A stretch of 61,463 nucleotides of DNA from Terriglobia bacterium (GTDB lineage Bacteria; Acidobacteriota; Polarisedimenticolia; Polarisedimenticolales; JAIQFR01): NCBI GenBank assembly GCA_020073205.1, contig JAIQFR010000015.1:1-61463 (forward strand). The letters run 5' to 3'. Position 1 is the stretch's first letter. Each line of letters starts with the position of its first letter. This document shows positions 19,065-27,506 of the stretch, piece by piece. The position numbers and the translations under genes are program-made. The notes below the pieces were generated by a model. It saw nothing but the letters and a program-made list of their open reading frames with translations, made no database searches and was not told the DNA's origin.

Positions 19065-20834
19065 GTGACGCGCTCCGCTCGAGTTCCCGACGCCGCGGCC
19101 TCTACCCGCGCCCTCGCCGCCCTGCTTCTCGTGGGAGCGACGATCCTCGCGTTCGCGCCGGTGCTGTCGGCCGGATTCTTGATCTACGACGACGAGCGCT
19201 ACGTCCTCAGGAACCCCCACATCCAGGAGGGATTCACCGCGGACGCCCTGCGCTGGGCGATGTCGGCCGGGTACGCGTCGAACTGGCATCCGCTGACGTG
19301 GCTCTCGCACATGCTCGATTGGCGCCTTTTCGGCTCCTCCGCCGGCGGGCACCACCTCACGAGCCTGCTCCTCCACGCGGCGAACGCCGCGGCGCTCTTC
19401 CTGCTCCTCGACAGGATGACAGGTGCGACCGGACGAAGCGCGTTCGCCGCGGCGCTGTTCGCGCTCCACCCGCTCCACGTCGAGTCGGTCGCCTGGGTGG
19501 CCGAGCGGAAGGACGTGCTGAGCACGCTGTTCTGGATCCTGGCGACCTTCAGCTACGTCGCGTGGACCCGGAGAGGAGGCATCGCGCGCTACGTGCAGGT
19601 CGCGGCGCTCCTCGCTCTCGGGCTCTCGGCGAAGCCGATGCTGGTCACCCTTCCCCTGACCCTGCTGATCCTCGACGGCTGGCCGCTCGGACGCTTTGCG
19701 TCCGGCAGCGGGCGCGCGGCGCGGCTCGTCGCGGAGAAGGTCCCGCTGCTGGCGCTCTCCGCAGTTTCCGCGGCGGTCACCCTGGCGGTCCAGGCGGCGA
19801 GCCCGGCTGTCGGCTCGATACAGGAGTTCCCGCTGGGTGCGCGGGTCGGCAACGCGCTGGTCGCTTATGCCGCGTACCTCGGCAAGGCGATCTGGCCCAC
19901 GGGCCTCGCCGTGTTCTATCCCCACCCGGGGCCGTCGCTGGCTCTGGCGAAGCCGGCGGCCGCCGCGCTGCTCCTCGCGGCCGTCACCGCGCTCGCGCTC
20001 GCCTTCCGCCGGACGCGTCCCTATCTCCTCGCGGGCTGGCTCTGGTACCTCGTGACGCTCGTGCCGGTGATCGGCCTCGTGCAGGTGGGCGAGCAGGCCA
20101 TGGCGGACCGGTACACCTACGTGCCCCTGATCGGCCCGTTCATCGCGATCGCCTGGGGGGTTCCCGACGCCGCTCGAGCGCTGCTCGCCGCCATCCGCCG
20201 GGGTGGGGCCAAGGGGACGGAGACCGGGCGGCCCCTGCGCTGGGCGCTCTTGACCGGCGCCGGTGCGGTCCTCCTGGTCCTGGCCCTCCTGACCCGGGCC
20301 CAGGCCGCGACCTGGAAGAACTCCCTGACCCTGTTCGAGCATGCTCTCGCCGTCACCCGCGGGAACCACCTGGCCCACCTCGACCTCGGCGCCGCGCTCG
20401 CGCGGGAGGGACGCTCCGACGAGGCGCTCGCCCACTACACGGAAGCGGTCCGGCTCAAGCCCGACGACGCCACGGCCCAGTACGATCTCGGTGCCGCTCT
20501 CGCCGCGCGGGGAGGGGACGCGAAGGCGATGGAGCACTACGCCAAGGCGCTCGCGCTCGACCCGGGGTACGCCGCCCCGCACAACAACCTGGGGATCCTG
20601 CTGGCGAAGCAGGGGAGGATCGACGAGGCCGCGCGCCACTACGCTGAAGCCGTTCGGCTCCGCCCGGACTTCGCGGAGGCGCACTTCAACCTCGCGGTGG
20701 CGCTCCACGCCCTCGGTCGGGACGAAGAAGCCTGGGAAGAGGTGGAGGCCTCGACGAGGCTCGGGATCAAGCCTCCTGAGGCGTTCCTGAAAGGTCTCGC
20801 CGGGAAGCGGGGCGGGAGCCCCGCCTCCCGATGA
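19065..20834 (+). CDS. TMTC-like GT-C membrane protein with TPR domain, copy 2
   Basis: A 589-residue paralogue of the protein at 12460-14430, sharing the layout of about ten membrane segments then TPR repeats (here about four, residues 430-570). Matching motifs are IYDDERYV, WHPLTWLSHML, HPLHVESVAWVAERKDVL and ALGLSAKPMLVTLPLTLL. The likely role is transfer of a sugar from a polyprenyl-phosphate donor to protein or lipid outside the inner membrane. The GTG start at 19065 lacks a strong ribosome site. It is 43 bp downstream of the UbiA gene and may be co-transcribed with it. Confidence 0.88.
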   Translation: MTRSARVPDAAASTRALAALLLVGATILAFAPVLSAGFLIYDDERYVLRNPHIQEGFTADALRWAMSAGYASNWHPLTWLSHMLDWRLFGSSAGGHHLTSLLLHAANAAALFLLLDRMTGATGRSAFAAALFALHPLHVESVAWVAERKDVLSTLFWILATFSYVAWTRRGGIARYVQVAALLALGLSAKPMLVTLPLTLLILDGWPLGRFASGSGRAARLVAEKVPLLALSAVSAAVTLAVQAASPAVGSIQEFPLGARVGNALVAYAAYLGKAIWPTGLAVFYPHPGPSLALAKPAAAALLLAAVTALALAFRRTRPYLLAGWLWYLVTLVPVIGLVQVGEQAMADRYTYVPLIGPFIAIAWGVPDAARALLAAIRRGGAKGTETGRPLRWALLTGAGAVLLVLALLTRAQAATWKNSLTLFEHALAVTRGNHLAHLDLGAALAREGRSDEALAHYTEAVRLKPDDATAQYDLGAALAARGGDAKAMEHYAKALALDPGYAAPHNNLGILLAKQGRIDEAARHYAEAVRLRPDFAEAHFNLAVALHALGRDEEAWEEVEASTRLGIKPPEAFLKGLAGKRGGSPASR

Positions 20835-20849
20835 AGAGATCGACGAGCG

Positions 20850-23800
20850 CTACTTGGCGTTCTCCTGCCGGAACCCGTCCCGGCTCCGGTCCCTGACCGG
20901 ACCGAACGACGGCTCGACCGGCGGGTGCTCCTTCCGGAGCTTGAGCACCTCGTCCAGGGCGCGGTCGAGCTGAGCGTCCGTTCCCTTGGCGAGGTCCTGC
21001 GGCAGGTTCTGGATCACGATGTCGGGATCCACCCCGTGGTTCTCGATGGCCCAACCCCGCTTGGGCTCCCACCACGCGAACTCCGGCTCGGTGACCATGC
21101 CGCCGTCCACGAGGAGCTTGTCGCCGCGGATCCCGACGACGCCGCCCCACGACCGCATGCCGATCACCGGTGCGAGCCCCTCGAGCTGGATCGCCGCCGG
21201 GAAGATGTCCCCGTCCGAGCCGGCGAACTCGTTGGTGAGCACGACGAACGGGCCGTTCAGGACCGCGGCGGGCCAGCGGCTGATCCCACCTCCCCGCGCC
21301 CGGTCCATGCTCACCACGCGTCGCCGCAGTCGCTCGACGATCATCTGGGATACCGCGCCGCCGTGATTGAAGCGGGCGTCCACGATCATGCCTTCCTTGT
21401 CGAGCTGAGGGTAGAACCAGGTGTTGAATTGGATCAGCCCGTCCTTCCACATGTCGGGGAGGTGGAGATAGCCGATCTTTCCCCCGCTCTTCTCGGCGAC
21501 GTGCTCTCGGTTCGCGCGAACCCAATCGGAGTATCGCAGCCCGGCGTCCGAGGGGAGGGCCGTGATCGCGACGTCGCGGGCCCCCTCCTTGACCGGTTTG
21601 GCGTTCACGGTGAGGACCACCTTCTTGCCGGCCAGATTCTCCATCGACGCATCGAACGGCAGGCCCTTCGGGAACGGGCGATGGTTGACGGCGAGAATGT
21701 ACTCGCCGACGGACACCGCGGAGCCCGGCTCGTCCAGCGACGAGCGGATCCCGTCGACGGGATCGCCCCGGTAGATCCTCGCCACCTTGTACGCGTCCCC
21801 CTCCCGCACGAGATCCGCCCCGAGGACGCCGGTCGAGACCTGCGGTACCTGAACGCCCGGATCGCCTCCCCAGGTGTAGGTGTGGGAGTTGTTGAGCTCG
21901 CCGATGACCTCCCCCACCAGATCGCGGAGATCGGAACGGTTGGCGAGCCGGGGGAGGAGCGTGGCGTAACGGTCCCGCACCGCCTTCCAGTTCAAGCCGC
22001 CCATGCCGGGATCCCAGAAGAAATCCCGCTCGTGCCGCCAAGCCTCGTAGTAGATCTGCGCCCATTCCTCGCGCGGATCGAGGTCGATCACGATCCCGTC
22101 GAGCGAGACCTTGGACTTCGCCATGTCGGGACCGGGAGGCGCCGCGGTGTCGACGACGTAGAGCTCGCCGCGCTTCTTCATCACGGCGATCTTGTCGGAC
22201 TTGGACGCGACCATGAAGCCCGAGACCCCCTCGACGAACGACTTGGCTTCCTTCTTCTCGAGATCGAAGGCCATGAGGGTCGCGTCCGGAGGCGCCTCCT
22301 CGAACAACCCTACCTGTTCGGCGAACCCCTTGAGGGGAACCGACAGGAAGAAGACCTGTTTCGACGTCGCGCCCAGGCCGAAGTACCGTCCGACCGGGAC
22401 GGGGAATTCCACGACGCGGTCGGCGAGCCCGTCGAGGTCGATCTCGACCGGCTTCGGGGGCTTCTTCTCCTCGCCCTTGTCCTCCGCCTTCCCTTTCTCG
22501 TCCTTTCCCTTCTCGTCCTTGGCGTCCTTCCCCTTGTCCTTTTCACCGGCCTTGCCGGCTTCCTTCTTCTCGTCGGTCGGGGGCAACCCCTCGAGGGCCG
22601 CGAACGGGTGCTTCACGTCCTTCCGGAGCAACACCGCATAGATCTTGGTGTTTTTCGCCTCGACGTTGTCCCAGTCGCGGTCGCCGAGGATCGGGTTGGC
22701 GACCCGGTCGCTCTCGAAGTACAGGTAGCGCCCGTCGGGGTCCCAGAAGGGGGTCCTGTCGTTGGTCGTCGACCCGGTCACCTCGTGGACCTTCCCGTCC
22801 TTGGTGTCGTATAGGTAGACCGAGCCGTAGTCGGTGGGACGCGCCTTGGCGTAGGCGAGCCACCGCCCGTCCGGGCTCCACACGTACTCCCGGATCTCCC
22901 GCTGCGTGCTCCGATCCACCGCTTTCGGGGTCCCGCCCTCGGCCGGCACCACGTAGAGCGTTTGGGTCTGGTCGGCGTAGGCGATCCACTTGCCGTCGGG
23001 GGAATAGACCGGCGGGAAATGCCAGCCGCTCTCCCCCGCCGGGACCACGGTCTTCGGCTCGCCGCGCCCCCACGCGTCGATCACCCGGATCTCCTCCTCG
23101 CGGGGGGCGTCGGTGACGTAAACGAGCTTCTTGCCGTCCGGATCGAACGTGGCCCAGCTTTCCCGCGCACCGCTGCCGCGGGTCACCGGGAGGGTCACCC
23201 CCTCCTTCGCCGGCACGGAGAAGATCTCGCCCCGGGTGACGATCGCGAGGCGCGACCCGTCGGGGGAGAGATCGAACGAGGTCAGCGTGCGGTCGGCGTC
23301 GGGGTAGCGCGCGCGGGTCAGCGAGAGATCGCTGGGCAGGTCCACGTCGAGCCGGTGCTCGCCTCCCGAGCCCGCGTCGAACACGTGGATGTCGGCACCG
23401 AGGGTGAACGCGATCCGGCCGTCCGGGCTCATCGAAGGCCAGCGGGCGTCCCAGTCCTTGAAATCGGTGTGCCGCTTCCGGTCCGATCCGTCGGGACGCA
23501 TGGACCAGATGTTCATGGTTCCACCCGGGTCGCTGAGGAAGTAGATCCGGCCGCCGTGCCACATCGGGAACGCGTTGATGCCGTCGAAGGTCGTGACGGA
23601 GCGGAAGTCCCGGCGATCGGGACGGCCGACCCAGATGTCCGGCGCCGTGCCGCCGCGGTAGCGCTTCCAGGTGGCGGTCTCCCACGATTTCCGGTTGAAC
23701 GCCCAGGCGCCGGTGTCCGGATCGACGGAGATCCGCGTCGCCCAGCCGAGAGGGAGCTTCTCCGGATCGCCGCCGTCCACGGGGATCGAGTAGAGCTCCC

Positions 23801-24221
23801 ACTCGCCCAGCGGGTTCTCCGACGAGCTCCGGAACAGGATCCGCTTCCCGTCGGGGGTCCAGCCGATCACCTGGTCCGGTCCCGGCCGCCAGGTCAGCCT
23901 CCTCGGCTCGCCCCCTTCTGCGGGGATCACGTACACGTCGGGGTTGCCGTCGTACTCCCCGGTGAACGCGATCCGTGACCCGTCGGGGGAGAACTTGGCG
24001 TAGTACTCCGTCCCCGGGTGCGTCGTCAGCCGCCGTGCCAGGCCGCCCGTCGCCGGGGCGATCCACAGGTCGGCCTCCGCCGAGAACACCACACGGTCGC
24101 CGTGAACGTCGGGATAGCGGAAGTAAGCCGGGCTCGCGACCGCGTCGGCCGCGCCGGCCCCCGCCGCCAGCAGCCCGGTTCCGAGGATCAGGCACACGAC
24201 CAGCCAACCGGATCTCCTCAT
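20850..24221 (-). CDS. Tricorn-type S41 peptidase, copy 2
   Basis: A 1123-residue predicted secreted tricorn homologue: signal peptide (to about residue 28), TolB-like propeller repeats with SPDGSRIAF and SPDGKWIAY, a PDZ-like domain (about 790-890), and an S41 domain. His780 lies in NSHTYTW, the nucleophile Ser1002 in FAGSDGDIFP (the canonical tricorn form), and the glutamate in ENHGVDPD. A highly charged Lys/Glu/Asp run fills residues about 550-590, between the propellers. The ATG at 24221 has GGGGAGGAG just upstream; an in-frame ATG 39 bp earlier gives a poor leader. Predicted role: degradation of oligopeptides, with copy 1 and the prolyl oligopeptidase at 28825. Confidence 0.93.
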   Translation of the reverse strand: MRRSGWLVVCLILGTGLLAAGAGAADAVASPAYFRYPDVHGDRVVFSAEADLWIAPATGGLARRLTTHPGTEYYAKFSPDGSRIAFTGEYDGNPDVYVIPAEGGEPRRLTWRPGPDQVIGWTPDGKRILFRSSSENPLGEWELYSIPVDGGDPEKLPLGWATRISVDPDTGAWAFNRKSWETATWKRYRGGTAPDIWVGRPDRRDFRSVTTFDGINAFPMWHGGRIYFLSDPGGTMNIWSMRPDGSDRKRHTDFKDWDARWPSMSPDGRIAFTLGADIHVFDAGSGGEHRLDVDLPSDLSLTRARYPDADRTLTSFDLSPDGSRLAIVTRGEIFSVPAKEGVTLPVTRGSGARESWATFDPDGKKLVYVTDAPREEEIRVIDAWGRGEPKTVVPAGESGWHFPPVYSPDGKWIAYADQTQTLYVVPAEGGTPKAVDRSTQREIREYVWSPDGRWLAYAKARPTDYGSVYLYDTKDGKVHEVTGSTTNDRTPFWDPDGRYLYFESDRVANPILGDRDWDNVEAKNTKIYAVLLRKDVKHPFAALEGLPPTDEKKEAGKAGEKDKGKDAKDEKGKDEKGKAEDKGEEKKPPKPVEIDLDGLADRVVEFPVPVGRYFGLGATSKQVFFLSVPLKGFAEQVGLFEEAPPDATLMAFDLEKKEAKSFVEGVSGFMVASKSDKIAVMKKRGELYVVDTAAPPGPDMAKSKVSLDGIVIDLDPREEWAQIYYEAWRHERDFFWDPGMGGLNWKAVRDRYATLLPRLANRSDLRDLVGEVIGELNNSHTYTWGGDPGVQVPQVSTGVLGADLVREGDAYKVARIYRGDPVDGIRSSLDEPGSAVSVGEYILAVNHRPFPKGLPFDASMENLAGKKVVLTVNAKPVKEGARDVAITALPSDAGLRYSDWVRANREHVAEKSGGKIGYLHLPDMWKDGLIQFNTWFYPQLDKEGMIVDARFNHGGAVSQMIVERLRRRVVSMDRARGGGISRWPAAVLNGPFVVLTNEFAGSDGDIFPAAIQLEGLAPVIGMRSWGGVVGIRGDKLLVDGGMVTEPEFAWWEPKRGWAIENHGVDPDIVIQNLPQDLAKGTDAQLDRALDEVLKLRKEHPPVEPSFGPVRDRSRDGFRQENAK

Positions 24222-24375
24222 GACTCCTCCCCAGGACAATTCGAGACGTGCAATGGGCATCTCGCGCGGTGGGCGACACCCCCCGCCTGCGCCGCACGGC
24301 GTGCGGTCTAATGGTACGCGCGAGGGGTGGCTCTGGTTTCAGCCGTCCGGCGTAGGAGGATGCTCGGGCCGGCGG

Positions 24376-25077
24376 TCACGTCCTGAGCCGCAGGTTCTCG
24401 TCGTACGCTTCGAGCGGCGGAAACGGGATCGGCTCCGCCGTCGCGAGCGTCCGGAGCCGCCCATCCCACTCGGCCATCTGCGCGTCCCGCGACGCGTCGT
24501 CGCCATGGGTGGGGGCGTAGGCGACGAAGGGAGGAAGGACGCTGAAGCCGACGAAGTAGAGGATCCCGTGCTGGACCGGGAACAGGATCCGCTCCATGTC
24601 GCCGTTGATCCCGTCCGCCTCGAAGAGGCTCGCGGCACCACCGGTGGACAGGGCCAGCATCCCCCGTTTGCCGGCGAACGCGCCGTGGTCGTACCAGCGC
24701 CCGCCGCCGTACGCGAACCCCATGGCGAGGACCCGATCCGTCCACCCTTTGAGGATTGCCGGGAGGCCGAACCACCAGAGCGGGAACACGAAGATCAGAG
24801 CGTCGCACCAGCGGAGCTTCTCCATCTCGGCGGCGATGTCCGGAGCGAAGCCCGAGGCCTCGACGGCGGCCTGCTCCTCGACCTGCTGCTGGAAGTAGGC
24901 GCCGTCCTTCACCGAGGTGAAGTTCCTGCGGTCGGAGACGGGGTCGAACCGCATCGCGTACAGATCGGAGACCCTGACCTCGTGGCCTTCAGCCCGCAGG
25001 ACGCGCACGGCGCGGTCCGTCATCGCTCCGCAGAAGCTCCGTGGCTCGGGGTGGGCGAGCACCATGAAGACCTTCAC
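24376..25077 (-). CDS. NAD(P)H:quinone oxidoreductase, flavodoxin-fold (NQO1/MdaB family)
   Basis: A 233-residue flavoprotein that reduces quinones by two electrons from NAD(P)H. It begins MVLAHPEPRSFC, the family's FMN/FAD phosphate site. It contains PLWWFGLPAILKGWTDRVL, the conserved isoalloxazine-contact segment, and STGGAAS. It starts at GTG after GGAGAGGAG. It lies 154 bp upstream of the tricorn-2 start on the same strand, so co-expression is possible but not evident. The physiological quinone or nitroaromatic substrate is unknown. Confidence 0.9.
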   Translation of the reverse strand: MKVFMVLAHPEPRSFCGAMTDRAVRVLRAEGHEVRVSDLYAMRFDPVSDRRNFTSVKDGAYFQQQVEEQAAVEASGFAPDIAAEMEKLRWCDALIFVFPLWWFGLPAILKGWTDRVLAMGFAYGGGRWYDHGAFAGKRGMLALSTGGAASLFEADGINGDMERILFPVQHGILYFVGFSVLPPFVAYAPTHGDDASRDAQMAEWDGRLRTLATAEPIPFPPLEAYDENLRLRT

Positions 25078-25142
25078 GAGGCTCCTCTCCCGCGGCTCCT
25101 CGCGGCCGCGTACGGTGCATTGTAGCTTGGAGATCGGCCACG

Positions 25143-25171
25143 TTGCCTTCTCCCGAGCGTCCCTCTAGACT
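25143..25171 (+). promoter_or_regulatory. Sigma-70-like promoter
   Basis: TTGCCT (25143-25148) and TAGACT (25166-25171) are spaced by 17 bp, each four of six matches to consensus. The predicted start is near 25178, 27 nt before the ATG at 25205, leaving room for the GGGAGGGG ribosome site. Confidence 0.45.
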
Positions 25172-25204
25172 CTTCGGTCGCGCGCGAGGGAGGGGACCTG
25201 TGCC

Positions 25205-26653
25205 ATGAGAAGCGGAGTGCTCTGGACGATCGCGGTAGCGCTCACGCTGGCCTCCGCGGCATGGCAGCGGAGGACCGGACCCACGTACCCGGTGGACGGC
25301 GACGTCGCGCTCGGGGGACGCCGGGTCGCGGTCCGTCTCGAACGCTCCCACGGCGGCGAGGGAGACCAGCCCGTGCGGATCCGCGCCGAGGACCGCGCGA
25401 TCTCCGCCGACCTGGCGTGGCGGAGATTCCCGACGAGGGAGCCCTGGTCGGCCGCCCCGATGGTTCGTGAGGGGGAATGGCTCGTGGCCACCCTGCCGCA
25501 CCAGCCGCCGTCGGGGAAGCTCGAATACCAGGTACGATTGGCCCGCGGCGCCGATCGGGAGGTCTTCCCTCCCCGACCCGCGGTCACCCGCTTCAAGGGA
25601 CACGTTCCCGTCGCGATCCTGGCACCGCACATCGCGCTCATGTTCGTGGGGATGCTCCTGTCGACCCGCGCCGGGCTCGAGGCGATCCTGCGGGGGGGCC
25701 GCCCGCGACCGCTGGCCCGGGGGGCTCTCGCCTGCCTGGCGGTCGGTGGCCTGCTCCTCGGGCCCCTCGTCCAGAAGGCGGCGTTCGGTGCGCTGTGGAC
25801 CGGCGTCCCCTTCGGCTACGACCTGACGTACAACAAGACGCTCATCACAGGTCTCGCGTGGGCTTGGGCGGCCTGGCGCGCGCGAGGCGATCGGAGCGCT
25901 CGCTGGTCCATCCTGGCGGCCGCGGCGATCACTCTGGCGGTCTTCGCGATCCCCCACAGCACCTGGGGCTCACAGCTGAAGTGGGACGAGTCGGGCCAGC
26001 ATGTCGTCGATCAGGTCCGACGGGAAGACCCCGCCGCTTTCCAGCGACGCGCGGCCCGCAGCGAGCGCCTCGGCGACCTCGCGCGGATGTCGCGGTACCT
26101 GGGAGGCCGACAGGGCATCCGTTCGCGCCGCCGAGGCGGACTTGATCAGGTCGTCGAGACCTTCCGCCGAGCGTCCGACGAGCATGGCCTGGGCGACCCC
26201 GGCGAGCAGCAGGTAAGGGTGGGCCGAGCCGTCGGGGAGCCGGAACTCCACGGTCCCGGCGGAGACGCTCCGCCCGTCGGCGGTCCTGGGAACGATCGGA
26301 AGCCGGATCAGGGCGCTGCGATCGTAGTCGCCCCAGGTGATCGCCCGGGGCGTCTCCTTGCCCTGACTCAGCCGCACGAAGGACCCGTCCACCCGGTTGC
26401 CGAACGCCATGAGCGATGCTCCGAGCCTCACCAGCCCGGCGATGAGCCACTTGGCTTCCGGCGCGAGCCCCCCGCCGTCGCCCCGTATCTCGACGTGACG
26501 TCCGTCCACCACGGGAGAGAGATGGAAGTGGAGGCCGTTTCCGGCGTGCCCCTCGCGCACGATCGGCGCGAAGCTGCACATCATCCCGGCGCGGTGGGCG
26601 AGGTTGCGCAGCACCCACTGGGTCAGCACGACCCACCGGGCCGCCTCCGGTAG
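25205..26653 (+). CDS. Membrane protein of unknown function, apparently lacking its own stop codon
   Basis: The first 260 residues look like a genuine protein: an N-terminal signal/anchor segment, a soluble domain (about 25-135) with alternating hydrophobic pattern, then four membrane segments (about 139-155, 172-190, 205-222, 236-254) ending VFAIPHSTWGS. I do not recognise the family. From about position 25970 onward the frame runs antisense through the glutamine-synthetase-family gene and becomes Arg/Gly/Pro-rich shadow sequence until a stop at 26653. The real end is probably near 25990, with the stop lost by mutation, indel or assembly error. Start supported by ribosome site and promoter. 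Confidence 0.55.
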   Translation: MRSGVLWTIAVALTLASAAWQRRTGPTYPVDGDVALGGRRVAVRLERSHGGEGDQPVRIRAEDRAISADLAWRRFPTREPWSAAPMVREGEWLVATLPHQPPSGKLEYQVRLARGADREVFPPRPAVTRFKGHVPVAILAPHIALMFVGMLLSTRAGLEAILRGGRPRPLARGALACLAVGGLLLGPLVQKAAFGALWTGVPFGYDLTYNKTLITGLAWAWAAWRARGDRSARWSILAAAAITLAVFAIPHSTWGSQLKWDESGQHVVDQVRREDPAAFQRRAARSERLGDLARMSRYLGGRQGIRSRRRGGLDQVVETFRRASDEHGLGDPGEQQVRVGRAVGEPELHGPGGDAPPVGGPGNDRKPDQGAAIVVAPGDRPGRLLALTQPHEGPVHPVAERHERCSEPHQPGDEPLGFRREPPAVAPYLDVTSVHHGREMEVEAVSGVPLAHDRREAAHHPGAVGEVAQHPLGQHDPPGRLR

Positions 26654-27421
26654 AGGCGAGAGCGACAGCTCGATCTCGTGCTGCTCCCACAGGACCGGAT
26701 CGGGATCCCGGGCCTCGATGTAGCCCACCTCGCTGTGGCCGTACTTGATCGGCACGCCGATCTCGGCCAGCACCGCCATCGCCTTGCGCCTAAGCCCCTC
26801 GCCGAACACGAACGGCGAGCTGGCGTGGTAGCCGCGGTCGTCCGCGCCATACATGTCGCTCTCCGTACGGCGCTTCCCGAGAAAATACTCGACCTCCCCC
26901 AGGGCGTGGAGCTCGACTCCCGCTTCCCGCGAGAGCCGCTCGTGCGCGCGTCGCAGGACGGTGGCCGGGGACTGAGGCAGCGGCTGTCCGTCCCGGCCGC
27001 GGTGGCCGCAGAGGAGCACGAGCGTCGGCAGGTCCGAGAACGGGTCGAGGAACGCGGTGTCGAGCCGCGGCCTCAGCACCACGTCCGACGCGCCGGGACG
27101 GATCCCGATCCCCTTGAACAGGCTGGAGCCGTCGGCCCGCTCGCCCCCAGAAAGGACGTCCTTGAGGTGGGTGAGCCCCCTCGGGACGAAATCGAGCGTC
27201 TTGAGCCAGCCGTCGCCGCCGACGTGCATCAGGCTGATCAGACGGATCCCCCGGTCGAAGACCAGGTCCACCAGGTCCCCCTCGGTCCAAGAGGACGGGG
27301 CCTTCCCGATGATCCGCTCCACCACGCCGGCCGGCAGCGTCTGCGTGCGGCGGTCGTGCGCCGGCTCCGGCGCCGGGGGGGCGCCGAACGGAAGAGCGTC
27401 TCCACGCCGGATCGTCACCAT
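25970..27421 (-). CDS. Glutamine synthetase-family ligase
   Basis: A 483-residue GS-fold enzyme, which joins ammonia (or an amine) to glutamate with ATP. Metal and substrate motifs are in order: EVEYF (two metal glutamates), EARDPDPVLWEQHEIEL (two more), AGNGLHFHLS (ammonium-site Asn and metal His), NRVDGSF...RSALIRLP (phosphate arginines) and TVEFRLPDGSAHPY (Glu/Arg). The sequence is far from standard GlnA I, so true glutamine synthesis versus gamma-glutamyl-polyamine-type ligation is open. It is 85 bp downstream of asnA on the same strand, which supports a nitrogen-assimilation role. ATG at 27421 follows GGGGGAGG closely; an in-frame GTG at 27460 is an alternative. Confidence 0.88.
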   Translation of the reverse strand: MVTIRRGDALPFGAPPAPEPAHDRRTQTLPAGVVERIIGKAPSSWTEGDLVDLVFDRGIRLISLMHVGGDGWLKTLDFVPRGLTHLKDVLSGGERADGSSLFKGIGIRPGASDVVLRPRLDTAFLDPFSDLPTLVLLCGHRGRDGQPLPQSPATVLRRAHERLSREAGVELHALGEVEYFLGKRRTESDMYGADDRGYHASSPFVFGEGLRRKAMAVLAEIGVPIKYGHSEVGYIEARDPDPVLWEQHEIELSLSPLPEAARWVVLTQWVLRNLAHRAGMMCSFAPIVREGHAGNGLHFHLSPVVDGRHVEIRGDGGGLAPEAKWLIAGLVRLGASLMAFGNRVDGSFVRLSQGKETPRAITWGDYDRSALIRLPIVPRTADGRSVSAGTVEFRLPDGSAHPYLLLAGVAQAMLVGRSAEGLDDLIKSASAARTDALSASQVPRHPREVAEALAAGRASLESGGVFPSDLIDDMLARLVPLQL

Positions 27422-27506
27422 CCCCTCCCCCTTGAAGCGACGCGGGGACGGGCCGCTCACCCGCCGGACAAGCGCCCGTCCCCCCCCGTACGCGGTGCGA
27501 CCGGTC

